Below, piece by piece: positions 1 to 7,708 of a stretch of 38,773 bases of DNA (positions are counted from its first letter, which is position 1; each line of letters opens with the position of its first letter). The notes under the pieces were generated by a model. The model made no database searches. It was not told the DNA's origin and was given only the letters and a program-made list of their open reading frames with translations. Made by a program: the position numbers and the translations under genes. This DNA is from a virus, in IMG/VR virus record IMGVR_UViG_3300044634_004784, positions 1 to 38,773 of that record, one strand, 5' to 3'.

Positions 1-92
1 AGCCTGCTAGAGGTATACAGAAATTTATCAATAGAATCACAGTAACAAGAACAGGTGGAATTTCATCTGGCGGATTTATTCAATTCGTTTAA
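1..92 (+). CDS. Tail sheath protein C-terminus (gp18-like), partial
   Basis: An open frame enters from the left edge and stops at the TAA at 90-92. The visible residues read PARGIQKFINRITVTRTGG and end in GGFIQFV. T4-type contractile sheath proteins end with a similar strand pattern (a P-A-R-x-I motif, then a strand ending in T-R-T-G). The next genes encode tail tube proteins, and in T4 gene 18 directly precedes gene 19. The sheath surrounds the tube and contracts during DNA injection. Only about 29 residues are visible, so the call rests on this short motif and on position. Confidence 0.6.
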   Translation, partial: PARGIQKFINRITVTRTGGISSGGFIQFV

Positions 93-133
93 GATTTTAT
101 GATTTACTAAAACAAAGATAAATATAAAAGAAT

Positions 134-688
134 ATGGCAGGATTACCACATTATCAAAATTCACTCTCTGCAACCAACAGGTTTGAACCGGTTTATTTAA
201 ACCAGTTCGAGGTTACTATTATACCTCCTGCTGCTGTTTTGGGCGGTGAAATTCTTCTGCAGCACGTAACAAAAGTGAGTGGGCTTTCTTTGGATAAAAA
301 TCCTGGATTAGTAACTCAAAAATATAAGTTCGCAAAAAGAAACTATGCTGGAGCAAAACCGGATAACACCTACATGGATCTCAGCCTTAGCTTTACTGTT
401 AACTTAAATGATGACAACTCGATGTATGTTTTTAAGACTTTAAGACAGTGGAGTGATCTGATTTACAATCCACTCACTGGTGCAATGGGTCTTAAGAACG
501 ATTATGCTGGTACGTTGGTAGTTTCTATCTTCAATAAACAAGGTGATGTGTTTAGAAGGATTACATGCAGAGATTGTTACCCGACAAAACCAGTCAATCC
601 AATGAACCTTAATTATACATCTACCGATATTTATAAGATAGATGATATGACATGGGCGGTTGATTATTGGGAAGATCTATTCTTATAA
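134..688 (+). CDS. Tail tube protein (gp19-like), copy 1
   Basis: The 184-aa product is slightly longer than T4 gp19 (163 aa). It has the tube-protein layout: an N-terminal segment with NQFEVTI, a central strand-rich domain, the phrase LRQWSDLIYNPLTGAMGLK, and an ending WAVDYWEDLFL that matches the ALDYWE ending of T4 gp19. It should polymerise into the inner tail tube under the sheath. A close paralogue follows 17 bases downstream. Both begin MAGLPH and share the N-F-E-P-V-L-N-Q-F-E-V pattern, so this is a tandem duplication. The leader is A-rich with no Shine-Dalgarno sequence. Confidence 0.85.
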   Translation: MAGLPHYQNSLSATNRFEPVYLNQFEVTIIPPAAVLGGEILLQHVTKVSGLSLDKNPGLVTQKYKFAKRNYAGAKPDNTYMDLSLSFTVNLNDDNSMYVFKTLRQWSDLIYNPLTGAMGLKNDYAGTLVVSIFNKQGDVFRRITCRDCYPTKPVNPMNLNYTSTDIYKIDDMTWAVDYWEDLFL

Positions 689-705
689 AAAAAGATTTAA
701 TATAA

Positions 706-1281
706 ATGGCAGGTTTACCACATTTTACCAACTCGAGAGCGGCGATAAACAACTTCGAACCAGTTTTTCTTAATCAATTTGAGGTTTTAATAAATACGCC
801 GGCAGGAATTGTCGATGCGACAACTACATTCAAGGGCGAAACCGTATTAACTCAGCAAGTTAAATCGATTACAGGTTTAGCTGTTGATATTTTGCCTGCT
901 TCTAATGTAGAGCAGAATTACAAGTTCGCAACAAGAAGATATGCAGGTGGAGAGCCTTCAACATCCGACATGACACTCACTGTGGAATTTGAAGTTAACT
1001 TGAATGATGCAAATTCAATGACAACGTACAAGATATTAAGACAGTGGAGTGATTTGATATACAACCCGTTAACCGGTGCAATGGGACTTAAGAGCGACTA
1101 TGTTGGCTCTATGGTTATATCGGTTTTCAATAAAAGAGGTGACGTTTTCAGAAGAATTAGAATTCCTTCTTGTTTCTTAAGTGAGGCTATAAACCCAATG
1201 GAATTAGATTACGAAAATCCGGCAATCTACACGGTCTCAACATCTTGGATATGTGATTACTGGGAAGATTTATTTTTATAA
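706..1281 (+). CDS. Tail tube protein (gp19-like), copy 2
   Basis: The 191-aa product is a paralogue of the preceding gene. Shared blocks include MAGLPH at the start, the RQWSDLIYNPLTGAMGLK segment, the FNKRGDVFRRI strand and the C-terminal CDYWEDLFL. It carries a few extra residues near position 35-45 (VDATTTFKGE), in a loop. The two proteins could both be tube subunits, or one could be a tube initiator or terminator at the baseplate or neck. The sequence does not say which. A strong hairpin terminator follows at 1303-1329, ending the sheath-tube transcription unit. Confidence 0.82.
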   Translation: MAGLPHFTNSRAAINNFEPVFLNQFEVLINTPAGIVDATTTFKGETVLTQQVKSITGLAVDILPASNVEQNYKFATRRYAGGEPSTSDMTLTVEFEVNLNDANSMTTYKILRQWSDLIYNPLTGAMGLKSDYVGSMVISVFNKRGDVFRRIRIPSCFLSEAINPMELDYENPAIYTVSTSWICDYWEDLFL

Positions 1282-1302
1282 TAAAAAACTAAATGTAATA
1301 TT

Positions 1303-1329
1303 AAAAGAGACAATTTTGTCTCTTTTTTT
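1303..1329 (+). terminator. Rho-independent terminator after tail tube genes
   Basis: The stem AAAAGAGACA pairs with TGTCTCTTTT around an ATTT loop and is followed by a T run ending at 1329. It lies 21 bases after the second tube gene stop and before the gp26-like gene. Confidence 0.85.
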
Positions 1330-1369
1330 GTTTTCTGTTATATAATATAAAAATAAAGAATTTTATACA

Positions 1370-2476
1370 ATGTCTTTTATAAATAACTTTTCACCAGAAG
1401 AGATTCTAAGAAAAAAAGAATTAGAAAGTGGATTTGAATATGATGGAATACCGGAAGAGATCATAACTCCAAAACCAACACAAGATCAGACACAGGAGAC
1501 CTTTCATGTAGAACCAGAAATTAAAGTTTCTGTTAAACAGCCGGAACCTCTTGAAGCGATAATACAGAATCCACCAGATGTGTCTAGTGTTACTCAAAAT
1601 TCTCTAGGAAAATCCCAAAAGATGACGTCCGATCCTGCTGGGAATATTGGATGGAAAAACATTCCAGTTACCATTTTACCATCTTCAGGTATGTTTTATC
1701 CGGAAGGAACCAAAATAGCAATCAGAGCAGCAGAGGTAAAGGAGATCAGACATTATTCAACGATTGATGATGATGATAAATTAGATATAGAAGAAAAGTT
1801 ATCTTATGTCATAGAAAGATGTACTAGAATGGAATTTCCCTACGATGGTGTTATGTCTTACAAAGATCTTAAACAGGAAGATCGTTTTTTTATAATAATG
1901 GCTATCAGAGATTTGACTTTTATAAAGGGAGAAAATATGATTAAACTAAATCCTTATAAAAAGTGCAAATCTACCCCAGATTGTCCTTTTGAATCTGGTA
2001 TTGAACTCAGAACTGGTGTACTAAGTTCTTATGATATTGATTCAGAAATCCTAGAATATTATGATTCTTCTTCTAGAAGTTTTGTTTTCAACCCTAAAAA
2101 AATCAATAAAAAAATCGAAATATCAATCCCTAGCATAGGTGTTACTCAAGAGATATCAAATTTTATTAGAGAGGCATCTATTAAAAATATAGAGGTTGAT
2201 GATGGCTTCATCTCGATTGCTCCTTTTTTATTCAGTGATTGGAGATCCCTTAGTTTTCAAACAATATTAGGAAAAATGAGAGAGATTGATAATTTTTGGT
2301 CTAAAGAAGAATACAGTCTTTATTACGAATTGTCGGAGAGAGTTAAAATGGGAACTAAATTAGAGGTTGAGCTTCAATGTCCAAATTGCGGTGAAGAGGT
2401 CGCCGCAAAGATAACATTTCCCAGAGGGCTCAGATCTCTTTTCCTTATTTCAGATATCTTTAGAGAACTTTTTTGA
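1370..2476 (+). CDS. gp26-like baseplate hub / tail assembly protein (0-frame product)
   Basis: The 368-aa product has a low-complexity N-terminus (about 1-95, rich in P, E and Q), then a domain starting ILPSSGMFYPEG near residue 105. That domain resembles the T4 gp26 family, including the S-Y-x-D-L-K-Q-E-D-R-F-F segment. Two Cys pairs (C199/C205 and C337/C340, the latter in CPNCG) may form a zinc ribbon. The 0-frame stop is TGA at 2474-2476. The +1 frame is open from 2415 to 2654 without a usable start codon and encodes a plausible C-terminal extension (separate entry). Position just before a tape-measure-like gene suggests a tail-assembly chaperone role like the lambda G/GT pair. This is inference; the gp26 family link is the firmer part. 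Confidence 0.7.
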   Translation: MSFINNFSPEEILRKKELESGFEYDGIPEEIITPKPTQDQTQETFHVEPEIKVSVKQPEPLEAIIQNPPDVSSVTQNSLGKSQKMTSDPAGNIGWKNIPVTILPSSGMFYPEGTKIAIRAAEVKEIRHYSTIDDDDKLDIEEKLSYVIERCTRMEFPYDGVMSYKDLKQEDRFFIIMAIRDLTFIKGENMIKLNPYKKCKSTPDCPFESGIELRTGVLSSYDIDSEILEYYDSSSRSFVFNPKKINKKIEISIPSIGVTQEISNFIREASIKNIEVDDGFISIAPFLFSDWRSLSFQTILGKMREIDNFWSKEEYSLYYELSERVKMGTKLEVELQCPNCGEEVAAKITFPRGLRSLFLISDIFRELF

Positions 2477-2654
2477 TATCAAGTTTCGACTGTGGAACGA
2501 ACATAAGCTGAATCCGGAATGGATTGAGATTTTACCTTTTTATGAATATCAAATTTGGATTGAAAAATTAAATAAAGTCATCGAACAGGAAAATGCAGAA
2601 TCTCAAGCTAAAGATGGATTAAAACAAGTTTTTAGTTTTACAAAGGGAAATTAA
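2415..2654 (+). CDS. +1-frame extension of the gp26-like protein (putative programmed frameshift)
   Basis: Read in the +1 frame relative to the upstream gene, the sequence is open from just after a TAA at 2412-2414 to the TAA at 2652-2654. No ATG, GTG or TTG lies in this frame before 2475. The part beyond the 0-frame stop is 59 residues, starting DIKFRLWNEHKLNPEWIEIL and then PFYEYQIWIEKLN. It resembles C-terminal segments of T4-type and other tail assembly chaperones (a P-x-x-E-x-x-I-W-I-E-K pattern). Two possible slip sites are seen: UUU followed by UGA at 2471-2476, where the P-site tRNA could move from UUU to UUU, and UUU CCC A near 2418-2424. A natural indel or assembly error is the alternative. 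Confidence 0.65.
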   Translation, partial: HFPEGSDLFSLFQISLENFFDIKFRLWNEHKLNPEWIEILPFYEYQIWIEKLNKVIEQENAESQAKDGLKQVFSFTKGN

Positions 2655-2660
2655 TCACTG

Positions 2661-2669
2661 AATATATAG
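2661..2669 (+). promoter_or_regulatory. Late-promoter-like element AATATATAG
   Basis: The element AATATATAG starts 27 bases before the ATG at 2688. It is a one-base variant of the GATATATA(A/G) motif found before several other late genes in this window. Confidence 0.45.
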
Positions 2670-2687
2670 AATAAATGTTTCCTTCAA

Positions 2688-4181
2688 ATGGATAATAATC
2701 AAAAGCTAGTTAGTCAAATAGCTGATTTAAGTAGAAATTTAAATACGGTAAGCAATTCACTGAAAAAAAACACTGAAGGAATTCAATCTTTATTAGAATC
2801 CAGAACTGACGGTAGGACATCTAAAATTCCTCAGGAAATATCATTTTCTGAAATTACTAAAGAGTTAAAAGACATCTCATCTACACTTTCCAAGATGAAT
2901 TCTGCAGATAGCGCTTTTTCGAAAATAGCTAACTCAATGGATAGGAATGAAAATAAATCTTTTGATTTTAGTAACAAGAATGTCAAAGGATCTTTTCAAA
3001 CCGGAGGTGTGGCCAAAGAAGATGGTAATTACGTTGTCGGCGAGAATGGTAAAGAGATAGTTACACTTCCAAAAGGTGCAGGAGTGATCCCAATTAACAC
3101 TAAAGACCTGATAGATGGACTCAGAAAGGTTCCGGAACTTTCTAATCTACTTAAAGATAGCGACACGATTTATCTTACTGGAGACATCTCAAATTACAAT
3201 AGAGCAGTATTATCACCTGACGGAAAGAGAATGTCTTTAAGCCGTCTTATTGAAAAATATGAGGATAAATCTGCAGATTTAGAATCTGATACTAAAAACA
3301 CAGATACCAACAAAAAAATGTTGGATGCAATAGAAGGATATCTAAGTTCTCTGTCTAAGCTAGAGTCCTCATCTGATAGCAAGGTACAAGATGAACTTAA
3401 ATTAGTTTCTACTGAGAGACAAAATCTTAAAAAAGGCATCAGTGAAACTGGAGAAGATCTCGTGCAGAAAGAAAAACTAGTAAAAGATATTACAAAAGAT
3501 CTTCCACCATCAGAAATAAGCGATTTAGCAATTGCTAAAGCCTATTTACAAGCCGAAAAAACACTTCTATCCAAAAAATCAAAATCTGAACAGAAGGAAG
3601 ATTTAGTCAATGAAAAAAAATCAGAATCGGTAATTACTAAAACTGATTTGAAGAAATCTGCCTCTACCGAAGAAACTAAAAAATCTCCATCTATATTTGA
3701 TAAAGTTTCTAAAAGTGCTGCTAGGGTTGGAGAAGGTGTTGCTGAAAAGACAGGACTCGGCGGTGTTTTAAATGTAGCAAAAAAGGGGCTGTTATCTTTA
3801 TCAAAAAAAGAAAAAACAGAAGCTTCAGTTCCAACAACCCCAACTAAACCTATAATGGAAAAAAACATAGGGAAACTTTCACCTCAGCCTCCAAAACCTG
3901 AGATTAAACCCGAACCTCCGGTTGAGAGTAAACCTGTAACGCCTTCTTCTTCAAAAAAATCAGAATCCACTGTTCAGACAAACAGTGTGAATAAAAAAGA
4001 TGTAATTAAATCTGACAAATCGTCAGTTTCACCAGAATCTAGTTCTGATCGGGCAGAAATTACTTCAAAGGATTTGAAAGAAATTAAAAGTGGGCTCGCA
4101 AGATTAGCGACAATATTAGAAGGAACTTTAACTGTCTCCAATATTGATGGTCCATTCAGACCCGATTCACGAAGAATTTAA
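2688..4181 (+). CDS. Putative tail tape measure / tail-interior protein
   Basis: The 497-aa product has an N-terminal helical segment (about 1-90) that looks coiled-coil. Around residues 105-135 it has a Gly-rich motif, GGVAKEDGNYVVGENGKEIV followed by TLPKGAGVIPIN. The pattern V-G-E-x-G-x-E-x-x-x-L-P-x-G-A-x-V-I is typical of phage tape measure proteins. The second half is low complexity, rich in K, S, E and P, and probably extended. T4 gp29, the tape measure, is 590 aa. Position directly after the gp26-like chaperone candidate fits. No membrane-spanning segment is evident, which is unusual for a tape measure, so a different virion role remains possible. A weak hairpin terminator follows. 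Confidence 0.5.
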   Translation: MDNNQKLVSQIADLSRNLNTVSNSLKKNTEGIQSLLESRTDGRTSKIPQEISFSEITKELKDISSTLSKMNSADSAFSKIANSMDRNENKSFDFSNKNVKGSFQTGGVAKEDGNYVVGENGKEIVTLPKGAGVIPINTKDLIDGLRKVPELSNLLKDSDTIYLTGDISNYNRAVLSPDGKRMSLSRLIEKYEDKSADLESDTKNTDTNKKMLDAIEGYLSSLSKLESSSDSKVQDELKLVSTERQNLKKGISETGEDLVQKEKLVKDITKDLPPSEISDLAIAKAYLQAEKTLLSKKSKSEQKEDLVNEKKSESVITKTDLKKSASTEETKKSPSIFDKVSKSAARVGEGVAEKTGLGGVLNVAKKGLLSLSKKEKTEASVPTTPTKPIMEKNIGKLSPQPPKPEIKPEPPVESKPVTPSSSKKSESTVQTNSVNKKDVIKSDKSSVSPESSSDRAEITSKDLKEIKSGLARLATILEGTLTVSNIDGPFRPDSRRI

Positions 4182-4189
4182 TTAATAAG

Positions 4190-4212
4190 AAAAATAGGGA
4201 ACTATTTTTTTC
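4190..4212 (+). terminator. AT-rich hairpin terminator
   Basis: AAAAATAG pairs with CTATTTTT across a GGAA loop, followed by further Ts. The stem is AT-rich and so weak, but its place between the tape-measure-like gene and a new promoter fits a terminator. Confidence 0.6.
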
Positions 4213-4228
4213 TCACGTTTCTATTTTC

Positions 4229-4236
4229 TATATTTG
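4229..4236 (+). promoter_or_regulatory. Bacteroidota-type -7 box TATATTTG
   Basis: TATATTTG matches TAnnTTTG, the -7 consensus of Bacteroidota primary sigma promoters. It ends 15 bases before the dCMP deaminase ATG. A T-run ending in TTTC lies about 16 bases upstream; no clear TTG -33 box is seen. Confidence 0.6.
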
Positions 4237-4251
4237 TGAAAATTAACAAAT

Positions 4252-4860
4252 ATGGATTTCTATACCCCTGCAGGAAAATTAAAAACCTTTACCGATCCAG
4301 ACCTTTTAAAATTAGGCCTATTTGAAATTAACAATTGGAGGATTCATTATGATAAATATCGATCACAAGAAAGAATTATTGAATGGGATCACTCATTGTC
4401 ACTTAATCCAGAATCCTTAACTATCCACCAGGACCAGAAAACTCTCAGAAAAGATCTTATTTACCTACAAATGGCTTCAACCTGGGGCAAAAATTCTCAC
4501 TGTCAAAGGATGAAGGTTGGATGTTTGATAGTTAAAGATAAATCCATCATTTCTGATGGCTATAACGGATCACCAACTGGATTTCCAAATATATGTGAGG
4601 ATGATAGCATGTCTACTCTTCCGTATGTATTACATGCAGAGGCAAATGCAATCACTAAATTAGCAAAGAGCACTCAAAGCTCTGACCAATCCACTCTTTA
4701 TGTAACTCTTTCCCCGTGTTACGAGTGCTCTAAGCTTATAATTCAATCTGGTATCAGAAGAGTTGTTTTTTCTGAATTGTATAGAAAGCCTGAGTCTCTT
4801 GTCTTTTTATTCGAGTCTGGAATCGAGATAGTTAAAATATCAAATCTAAATCAAATCTAA
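4252..4860 (+). CDS. Deoxycytidylate (dCMP) deaminase
   Basis: The 202-aa product is a zinc-dependent cytidine/dCMP deaminase. It carries the H-A-E motif (HAEAN, H128, E130) and the paired PCYEC cysteines (C156, C159) that hold the catalytic zinc. The phrase GYNGSPTGFPNICED upstream of HAEAN is typical of the dCMP deaminase (ComEB/T4 cd) substrate loop. The enzyme converts dCMP to dUMP to feed thymidylate synthesis. About 70 residues precede the catalytic domain, longer than in many family members, and I do not recognise them. It is the first gene behind a TAnnTTTG box and is followed by a sigma factor gene 7 bases downstream. Confidence 0.9.
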   Translation: MDFYTPAGKLKTFTDPDLLKLGLFEINNWRIHYDKYRSQERIIEWDHSLSLNPESLTIHQDQKTLRKDLIYLQMASTWGKNSHCQRMKVGCLIVKDKSIISDGYNGSPTGFPNICEDDSMSTLPYVLHAEANAITKLAKSTQSSDQSTLYVTLSPCYECSKLIIQSGIRRVVFSELYRKPESLVFLFESGIEIVKISNLNQI

Positions 4861-4867
4861 ATCACAT

Positions 4868-5479
4868 ATGCTACAAACTAAAGAAACTAACATCCAAAAG
4901 TTGGCCGAAGAATTTATTGAAAAAAAATCAGACAAAGCTTTTACGGATTTATTTAACCGTCTTAAGCCTGGCATTTCTAATCATTGTTTTCTCATTTTAA
5001 AGGATCTAGAATTGGCCGAAGATGCTTTTCTCAACACTATGTCTAAAGTCTGGTTAAAGATTGACCAGTATAATTTAGAGAGAGGTAATTTTTCGACCTG
5101 GTGCTACAATATAGCCAGAAACGAGTCTCTTTTACTGATGAAATCTAGAAAAAAATTGGTTAATCATGAAGAAGGAGATCTTGAATTTCTATCATCAAAA
5201 AACACAATCGGAGATATTGGTGGTGTTTATATTATAGAAGAGGATCCATCATATGCTTTTTTCTACGAAGAGAACACTATCGATGCTGTATATGAGTCTG
5301 TTCTCTCTGAAATTAGATCCTTGCCCGAAACATATCGAAATATTATGATTGATAGAGAAATTCATGGTATGAAATACAAGGACATAGCCGAAAAATATGG
5401 GATTAAAAAAAGATCGATTGCGACAAGGATTAGAAGAGCAAGAGGAAAAATAAGGAAAAAAATAGACGAGAAACAATAA
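4868..5479 (+). CDS. Phage-encoded ECF-like RNA polymerase sigma factor
   Basis: The 203-aa product has the two-domain layout of an ECF sigma factor. Region 2 (about 24-95) contains DAFLNTMSKVWLKIDQYN followed by RGNFSTWCYNIARNESLL, close to the family pattern. Region 4 (about 150-200) contains LPETYRNIMIDREIHGMKYK and a helix-turn-helix ending IATRIRRARGKIRKK. A linker of about 50 residues separates them. It presumably redirects host RNA polymerase to a phage promoter class; which class cannot be told from the sequence. It is co-transcribed with dCMP deaminase. A gp55-like factor is encoded separately at 12415, so the phage carries at least two sigma-type proteins. Confidence 0.85.
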   Translation: MLQTKETNIQKLAEEFIEKKSDKAFTDLFNRLKPGISNHCFLILKDLELAEDAFLNTMSKVWLKIDQYNLERGNFSTWCYNIARNESLLLMKSRKKLVNHEEGDLEFLSSKNTIGDIGGVYIIEEDPSYAFFYEENTIDAVYESVLSEIRSLPETYRNIMIDREIHGMKYKDIAEKYGIKKRSIATRIRRARGKIRKKIDEKQ

Positions 5480-5503
5480 GTTTAATTTTCTATATAATCT
5501 ATT

Positions 5504-5956
5504 ATGCTAGCTATATTTAAATCTTCCAAAGTATGGAAAGATGTTTCTTTGTATCGAGAATATCTTCGGATAGTTAAAAATGAATCTTTGAATTCTCCTG
5601 TCTGGTCAAGAAAAAATCTTAGAAGAGATTGGTTTGGAAGAATCTATACAGTTATAAATCTTCCACCAGAAGTGATATTTTCTGCTGATCTACCAAAAGA
5701 ATCAAGACCTTCTTTTGTCATGAATGAGATTAAACCGATTAATGAATATATGAAGGTATTAAATCTGGAAGAAATTCTAACCCTTAGTTGTGAGGAAATA
5801 AAAGGAACAAACAGCGAGTCTTACCTTGTTGTTTATCAATATCTTTTTAGAGAACTGAGCTGGATTTGGATCTTTAGATTCATATTGGAAACAGTAGGGA
5901 TTTTTCTAATTGTTTTCAATTGGAATTTTTTAATTAGCTTTTTTACAGGATGGTAA
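5504..5956 (+). CDS. Small protein with C-terminal membrane segment, unknown function
   Basis: The 150-aa product is not recognised. Residues 1-115 are polar and soluble-looking. The last 35 residues are strongly hydrophobic and aromatic (WIWIFRFILETVGIFLIVF and onward), which suggests one hairpin or a single membrane anchor with the bulk in the cytoplasm. It overlaps the next gene by 7 bases, so translation may be coupled to the nuclease gene. The leader TTTTCTATATAATC may hold a promoter, but it does not match either motif class well. Confidence 0.6.
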   Translation: MLAIFKSSKVWKDVSLYREYLRIVKNESLNSPVWSRKNLRRDWFGRIYTVINLPPEVIFSADLPKESRPSFVMNEIKPINEYMKVLNLEEILTLSCEEIKGTNSESYLVVYQYLFRELSWIWIFRFILETVGIFLIVFNWNFLISFFTGW

Positions 5957-6759
5957 ATGACAATCTAATCTTGGCTAGAAGAGAACTTGAGAAGAAATTA
6001 TCAGTGTTCGAAACCCGTGATTTTTCTTTTGATGAAGGTTCTCATGTCTATAGGATGAATAGTATTAAATATGATTCTGTTACGACATTTATAAAAACAT
6101 TTAAAGTTCCTTTTGATCGTGATTATTGGTCTAAAAAAAAGGCTGTGGAAAGAGGCGTTGATGTTTCTGTTATTCTGAACGAGTGGCAAGATAAAGCAAA
6201 TGTAGCTACAAGTCTAGGTACTAAGGTTCATAAGTACATTGAGGATTTCTGGAGTGGAAATGAACCCGAATATCCTGAGGATGAGAAATTACTAGGGAGA
6301 ATTCAGAGCTTTATCGATATTTATAATAGAAAGCTAAATGTTTTACTCCCCCTTAAATCAGAGTTAAAAATCTTTTCGAAAAGATGGAGATTGGCTGGGA
6401 CCGTAGATCAGCCATTTTTATTTTGGTCCCAGGAGAGACAGAAAGCTTATCTGATAATTGGCGATTGGAAGACTAATGGTGAATTTAGAGATGATTCTCA
6501 CCCAAAGGGTAGATATAAAAAATTACTCCGACCGTTTTCACATCTTTATGAGAATCATCTTAATGAATATTCTATTCAAATAAGTTTATATCGTCTTATT
6601 TTAGAAGAAGAAGCAAACATAGAAACAGAAGATGGATTTCTTTGCCATATTGGTCCTGATGGACCAGCAAAACTTTACAGGACTAAAGATTTAAGACAAC
6701 CTTTGAAAGCATTTTTAGATCAAAATAGAACTGAATTTGACATTTTTAATCTTAACTAG
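5950..6759 (+). CDS. PD-(D/E)XK superfamily nuclease (RecB/Cas4-like)
   Basis: The 269-aa product shows the PD-(D/E)XK core. G-T-V-D-Q-P places an Asp at D153, followed by I-I-G-D-W-K-T with D172 and K174 as the (D/E)-x-K pair. A downstream YSIQISLYRLILE helix has the Gln typical of RecB-family nucleases. An upstream LGTKVHKYIEDFW helix supplies the His found in the same group. It probably processes DNA ends during replication, recombination or host DNA breakdown. No helicase or iron-sulphur Cys cluster is seen, which argues against a true Cas4 or AddB. The start overlaps the preceding gene. Confidence 0.75.
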   Translation: MVNDNLILARRELEKKLSVFETRDFSFDEGSHVYRMNSIKYDSVTTFIKTFKVPFDRDYWSKKKAVERGVDVSVILNEWQDKANVATSLGTKVHKYIEDFWSGNEPEYPEDEKLLGRIQSFIDIYNRKLNVLLPLKSELKIFSKRWRLAGTVDQPFLFWSQERQKAYLIIGDWKTNGEFRDDSHPKGRYKKLLRPFSHLYENHLNEYSIQISLYRLILEEEANIETEDGFLCHIGPDGPAKLYRTKDLRQPLKAFLDQNRTEFDIFNLN

Positions 6760-6804
6760 AAACAAAATTAGACAACTTATCTAAAATTTAAAAAATACTG
6801 AAAT

Positions 6805-7326
6805 ATGAAAGCATCAAAGAAAATGACGAGTAAAGAAACTGGGCCTGGAGCTTCGTCTGAAATTAATTTCCCAACCATGAACCAAGAGGTTGACATCCAA
6901 ATAGATAAAGAATTGGTTGATTCAATCGAGGAAAAAATTAAAGACAAAAAAGAAGAAATTAAAAACAAGCTTTATGCAATTTCATTCTCTGATTCATTAA
7001 TGGAACAATACACAGATTTCATCGAAAATCATGCTGAGTGGAATTCAACCGAAGCAATTGGTGTTAAAGAAATCTCAAAAAGTATCCAAAAGATAAAGAA
7101 AGAAGGTGTAAAGAATGGAGTCATTCTTCTTGGGTCTTTACCTTTGGAAGCATCCCACTATTTCATTTCAAAATCCAAAGGTAAAGGTTTGAAAGAAGCT
7201 GAGGTTTTTATAAATTTATATAAGCCTTTCGACCAAGCATTATCTGATGCTAAAAAGGATGCGATGGAGATCAAAGACTTGGAAAAACAGCTAGCAGCGG
7301 CTATGCAGGGTTTAACTTTAGGATAA
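6805..7326 (+). CDS. Hypothetical protein, helical and charged
   Basis: The 173-aa product is unrecognised. It begins with a polar segment (1-30), then a Lys/Glu-rich helix around 35-60 likely to be coiled-coil, a more folded middle (about 60-135, with NGVILLGSLPLEASHYF), and a C-terminal helix. It has no signal peptide, membrane segment or Cys. It ends the deaminase-sigma-nuclease transcription unit, since a strong terminator follows 22 bases after the stop. Confidence 0.6.
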   Translation: MKASKKMTSKETGPGASSEINFPTMNQEVDIQIDKELVDSIEEKIKDKKEEIKNKLYAISFSDSLMEQYTDFIENHAEWNSTEAIGVKEISKSIQKIKKEGVKNGVILLGSLPLEASHYFISKSKGKGLKEAEVFINLYKPFDQALSDAKKDAMEIKDLEKQLAAAMQGLTLG

Positions 7327-7348
7327 AATCAGCTTTAACGTAAATTCA

Positions 7349-7378
7349 AAACCAGACAAATGTTTGTCTGGTTTTTTT
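7349..7378 (+). terminator. Rho-independent terminator
   Basis: AAACCAGACAAA pairs with TTTGTCTGGTTT (7349-7374) and runs into a T tract. It separates the metabolic block from the membrane-protein genes. Confidence 0.88.
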
Positions 7379-7393
7379 ATGATTTTAATTTTT

Positions 7394-7402
7394 GATATAT
7401 AA
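7394..7402 (+). promoter_or_regulatory. Late-promoter-like element GATATATAA
   Basis: GATATATAA starts 25 bases before the ATG at 7419 and directly follows a terminator. It matches the recurrent GATATATA(A/G) motif and resembles the T4 late promoter TATAAATA. Confidence 0.6.
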
Positions 7403-7418
7403 ATGAATAAAAAAGATT

Positions 7419-7706
7419 ATGAAACAACTACAAAAAATTAAAGATTACTCATGGGCAATTACTTTAAGTTTAAGTGTTTTGCTATTTTTTAAACAGTGCG
7501 GATTAAGCAGAGATATCGATAAAATCCAGAAAAACATTAAGACCATTTCTAGTAACGTGGATTCTTTAGAAAACCAACAGATTTCAAAAGAAGATGTTAA
7601 GCAAACCATGAATGGTGTTATGTTTGATTTCTTGATATACGAAGATGATTTTGATAAAGGTAAAGCATCACTATCGGATATAAAATCTAAAATAAATCCA
7701 AGATAG
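7419..7706 (+). CDS. Small membrane-anchored coiled-coil protein
   Basis: The 95-aa product has one hydrophobic segment at about residues 10-25 (WAITLSLSVLLFF), then K-Q-C-G and a polar tail with heptad-like spacing (SRDIDKIQKNIKTISSNVDS). That fits an N-terminal signal anchor with a periplasmic or cytoplasmic coiled coil. Layout and position just before a multi-spanning membrane protein recall phage lysis cassettes (spanin or holin partner), but no motif proves this. The Cys at about 27 follows F-K-Q, a poor lipobox. Confidence 0.6.
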   Translation: MKQLQKIKDYSWAITLSLSVLLFFKQCGLSRDIDKIQKNIKTISSNVDSLENQQISKEDVKQTMNGVMFDFLIYEDDFDKGKASLSDIKSKINPR

Positions 7707-7708
7707 GA

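Noticed and set aside
2473-2511. -1 frame continuation after the gp26-like stop
   Set aside because: It closes after about 12 codons (TGA at 2509-2511), whereas the +1 frame stays open to 2654 with protein-like composition.
3542-3868. Minus-strand frames opposite the tape-measure-like gene
   Set aside because: They mirror Lys/Ser-rich low-complexity coding sequence and have no recognisable motif or promoter.
7494-7500. Lipobox in the small membrane protein (Cys after the hydrophobic segment)
   Set aside because: The residues before Cys are F-K-Q, which do not fit the usual small-residue lipobox.
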